Of a DNA stretch of 64,000 nucleotides, positions 62,400-64,000 are shown piece after piece; the first letter of the stretch is position 1; each line of letters opens with the position of its first letter. The stretch covers positions 2,232,001-2,296,000 of the forward strand of contig NZ_CP018082.1 in assembly GCF_001886715.1 (NCBI RefSeq). Direction: 5' to 3'. The stretch is from Nocardia mangyaensis (GTDB taxonomy: Bacteria > Actinomycetota > Actinomycetes > Mycobacteriales > Mycobacteriaceae). The notes below the pieces were generated by a model that saw only the letters and a list, made by a program, of their open reading frames with translations, searched no databases and was not told where the DNA came from. The position numbers and the translations under genes were made by a program.

Positions 62400-64000
62400 A
62401 TGCTGACAGAGATCAGAATTGACGGACTCGGCGTCATCTCGACCGCCACGGCGCAGTTCCACGCGGGACTGACCGTGCTCACCGGCGAGACTGGTGCGGG
62501 CAAGACCATGGTGGTCACCAGCCTGCACCTGCTCAGCGGCGCTCGCGCCGATGCGGGCCGGGTGCGGCTCGGGGCGGCCAAGGCCGTGGTGGAAGGTCGG
62601 TTCGTCGTCGACGACGTCAACGAGGCGGCTCGCACGGCGGTCGGTGAGGTGCTCGAGTCCGCGGGGGCGGAGGCCGATGAGGACGGTAGTGTGATCGCGG
62701 TCCGCACCGTCAACAGCGATGGGCGTTCGCGTGCCCACCTGGGTGGACGCGGGGTTCCCGCGGCGGTGCTCGGTGAGTTCACCGCCCGGCTGCTCACCGT
62801 GCACGGCCAGAACGATCAGCTGCGACTGCAACGTCCCGAACAGCAGCTGTCGGCTCTGGACCAGTTCGCCGGTGACAGTGTCGCCGCGCTGCTGCGCAAG
62901 TATCAGGTGCATCGCCGTTCCTGGCTCGACGCGCGCGCCGAGTTGCTCGAACGCACGGCGCGCAGCAGGGAACTGGCGCTCGAAGCGGACAGGCTCAAGC
63001 ATTCGCTCGCCGAAATCGACGGTATCGCGCCGGAACCCGGCGAGGACACACGCCTCGTCGCCGAGATCCGTCGGCTCAGCGATCTCGATTCACTGCGAGA
63101 GGCGGCCGTCGGTGCGCACGACGCGCTGTCGGGACCGGGTGACGCGGCCGTCGACGGTGGCGGTGTACTCGATCTGCTCGGCGGGGCACGGGCGCGGCTC
63201 GACGCGGCCGACGACCCGGCACTGGCCGCGCTCGCGCCGCGCCTCGGCGAGGCGATCGCGGTGGTGGTCGATGTGACCACCGAACTCAGCGGTTACCTGT
63301 CCGAACTGCCGTCGGACCCCAGCGCGCTGGACACGATGCTGAACCGTCAGGCCGAGCTGAAGTCGCTCACTCGCAAGTACGCGCCCGATATCGACGGTGT
63401 CATCGCCTGGGCCGATGAGTCGCGGGCGCGACTCGACTCTCTCGACGTGTCCGAGGACGCGCTGGCGAAGCTGGCCGGTGAGGTCGAGATCGCCGCGGGC
63501 AAGGTGCGCGAGGCCGCGCGCAAGCTCAGCGCCGCTCGCGCGAAAGTCGCGGGCAAGCTGGCCACGGCGGTGAGCACCGAGCTCGGCGGGCTGGCCATGG
63601 GCAAGGCTCGGCTCGAGGTGCAGGTGCGCCCGATTCCGGCGAGCGCGCAGGATTCCGCCCCGCTCGCGGTCGACGGCGTGGAGCTGCACGCGGGGTCGAC
63701 CGGCGTCGACGAGGTGGAGTTCCGCCTCTCGGCGCATTCTGGCGCGCAGTCGCTGCCGCTGAGCAAAAGCGCCTCCGGTGGTGAGCTCTCCCGGGTGATG
63801 CTGGCGCTGGAAGTGGTGCTGGCCGGCTCGGACCACGGCGCGACCATGGTCTTCGACGAGGTCGACGCGGGCGTCGGCGGCCGCGCGGCAGTCGAGATCG
63901 GTAAACGCCTCGCCCGCTTGGCCCGCACCCACCAGGTCATCGTCGTCACCCACCTGCCCCAGGTCGCCGCCTTCGCCGACACCCACCTGGTCGTGAACAA
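62400..64000 (+). CDS. recN: DNA repair ATPase RecN, 5' part
   Basis: SMC-like ATPase acting in double-strand break repair. ATG 62400 follows GGAAGGACACCG. Walker A is GETGAGKT (residues 29-36), a long coiled-coil region spans about 165-390, and the signature is SASGGELSRVMLAL with Walker B MVFDEVDAGVGG. The frame is open to the window end (about 533 residues of an expected 580-600), reading VIVVTHLPQVAAFAD. It corresponds to Rv1696. Confidence 0.95.
   Translation, partial: MLTEIRIDGLGVISTATAQFHAGLTVLTGETGAGKTMVVTSLHLLSGARADAGRVRLGAAKAVVEGRFVVDDVNEAARTAVGEVLESAGAEADEDGSVIAVRTVNSDGRSRAHLGGRGVPAAVLGEFTARLLTVHGQNDQLRLQRPEQQLSALDQFAGDSVAALLRKYQVHRRSWLDARAELLERTARSRELALEADRLKHSLAEIDGIAPEPGEDTRLVAEIRRLSDLDSLREAAVGAHDALSGPGDAAVDGGGVLDLLGGARARLDAADDPALAALAPRLGEAIAVVVDVTTELSGYLSELPSDPSALDTMLNRQAELKSLTRKYAPDIDGVIAWADESRARLDSLDVSEDALAKLAGEVEIAAGKVREAARKLSAARAKVAGKLATAVSTELGGLAMGKARLEVQVRPIPASAQDSAPLAVDGVELHAGSTGVDEVEFRLSAHSGAQSLPLSKSASGGELSRVMLALEVVLAGSDHGATMVFDEVDAGVGGRAAVEIGKRLARLARTHQVIVVTHLPQVAAFADTHLVVN

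Overview
The window reads as chromosomal DNA of a high-GC, mycolic-acid-type actinobacterium, most likely Nocardia. The 16S gene carries the stretch CCCCCTTGTGGTCGGT (51461-51476) used as a Nocardia signature. There is a complete yrbE-mce cluster, GTG starts and short ATGA/GTGA overlaps are frequent, and the gene order follows a known Mycobacterium tuberculosis backbone (recalled, not searched): argCJBDFRGH, then Rv1683-Rv1684, a TetR gene with ABC genes, mpg, tyrS, an Rv1691-like gene, a HAD phosphatase, a small ORF, tlyA, NAD kinase and recN. Blocks of accessory DNA are set into this backbone.

Layout. 1-5507: end of a GntP permease, a TetR gene divergent from an FAD monooxygenase across three evenly spaced operators, a WYL regulator divergent from a PPOX flavoprotein, and a cation/proton antiporter. 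5508-7204: decayed mobile DNA with a DNA cytosine methyltransferase scrap, an SMI1/KNR4-like gene and a frameshifted tyrosine recombinase. 7273-13291: ArgR-controlled argC-J-B-D-F-R with overlapping genes. 13404-25459: a TetR gene and an unknown lipocalin-sized protein, then a leftward mce operon (yrbEA, yrbEB, mceA-F, two accessory membrane proteins) with a divergent TetR gene. 25479-26029: three tandem signal-less hydrophobic peptides of 44-51 residues. 26228-29243: argG and argH, so the arg cluster is split by about 13 kb.

29478-35504: an SMR pump, threonine dehydratase, a serine hydrolase, and a GntR gene with an NCS1 permease and hydantoin/allantoin-type racemase. 35509-39756: a small protein, isopentenyl diphosphate isomerase and an Rv1683-like hydrolase/acyl-CoA synthetase fusion. 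39824-42889: a sugar aminotransferase, a GT2 glycosyltransferase and GtrA, likely for cell-surface glycans. 42900-45341: a Trm112-like protein and an ABC exporter-TetR operon under paired operators. 45369-45790: a wrecked multicopper oxidase. 45960-49916: an MFS pump, a TetR gene that seems to start with CTG, mpg and tyrS.

50018-55728: a full rRNA operon with two promoters, box A elements and a strong terminator; the 16S has a U18-A917 pair in the central pseudoknot. 55859-58618: a 919-residue protein with about 400 residues of RGG/DR repeats before an Rv1691-like helical domain. 58701-64000: DoxX, the HAD phosphatase, a small ORF, tlyA, NAD kinase and recN, which runs off the end.
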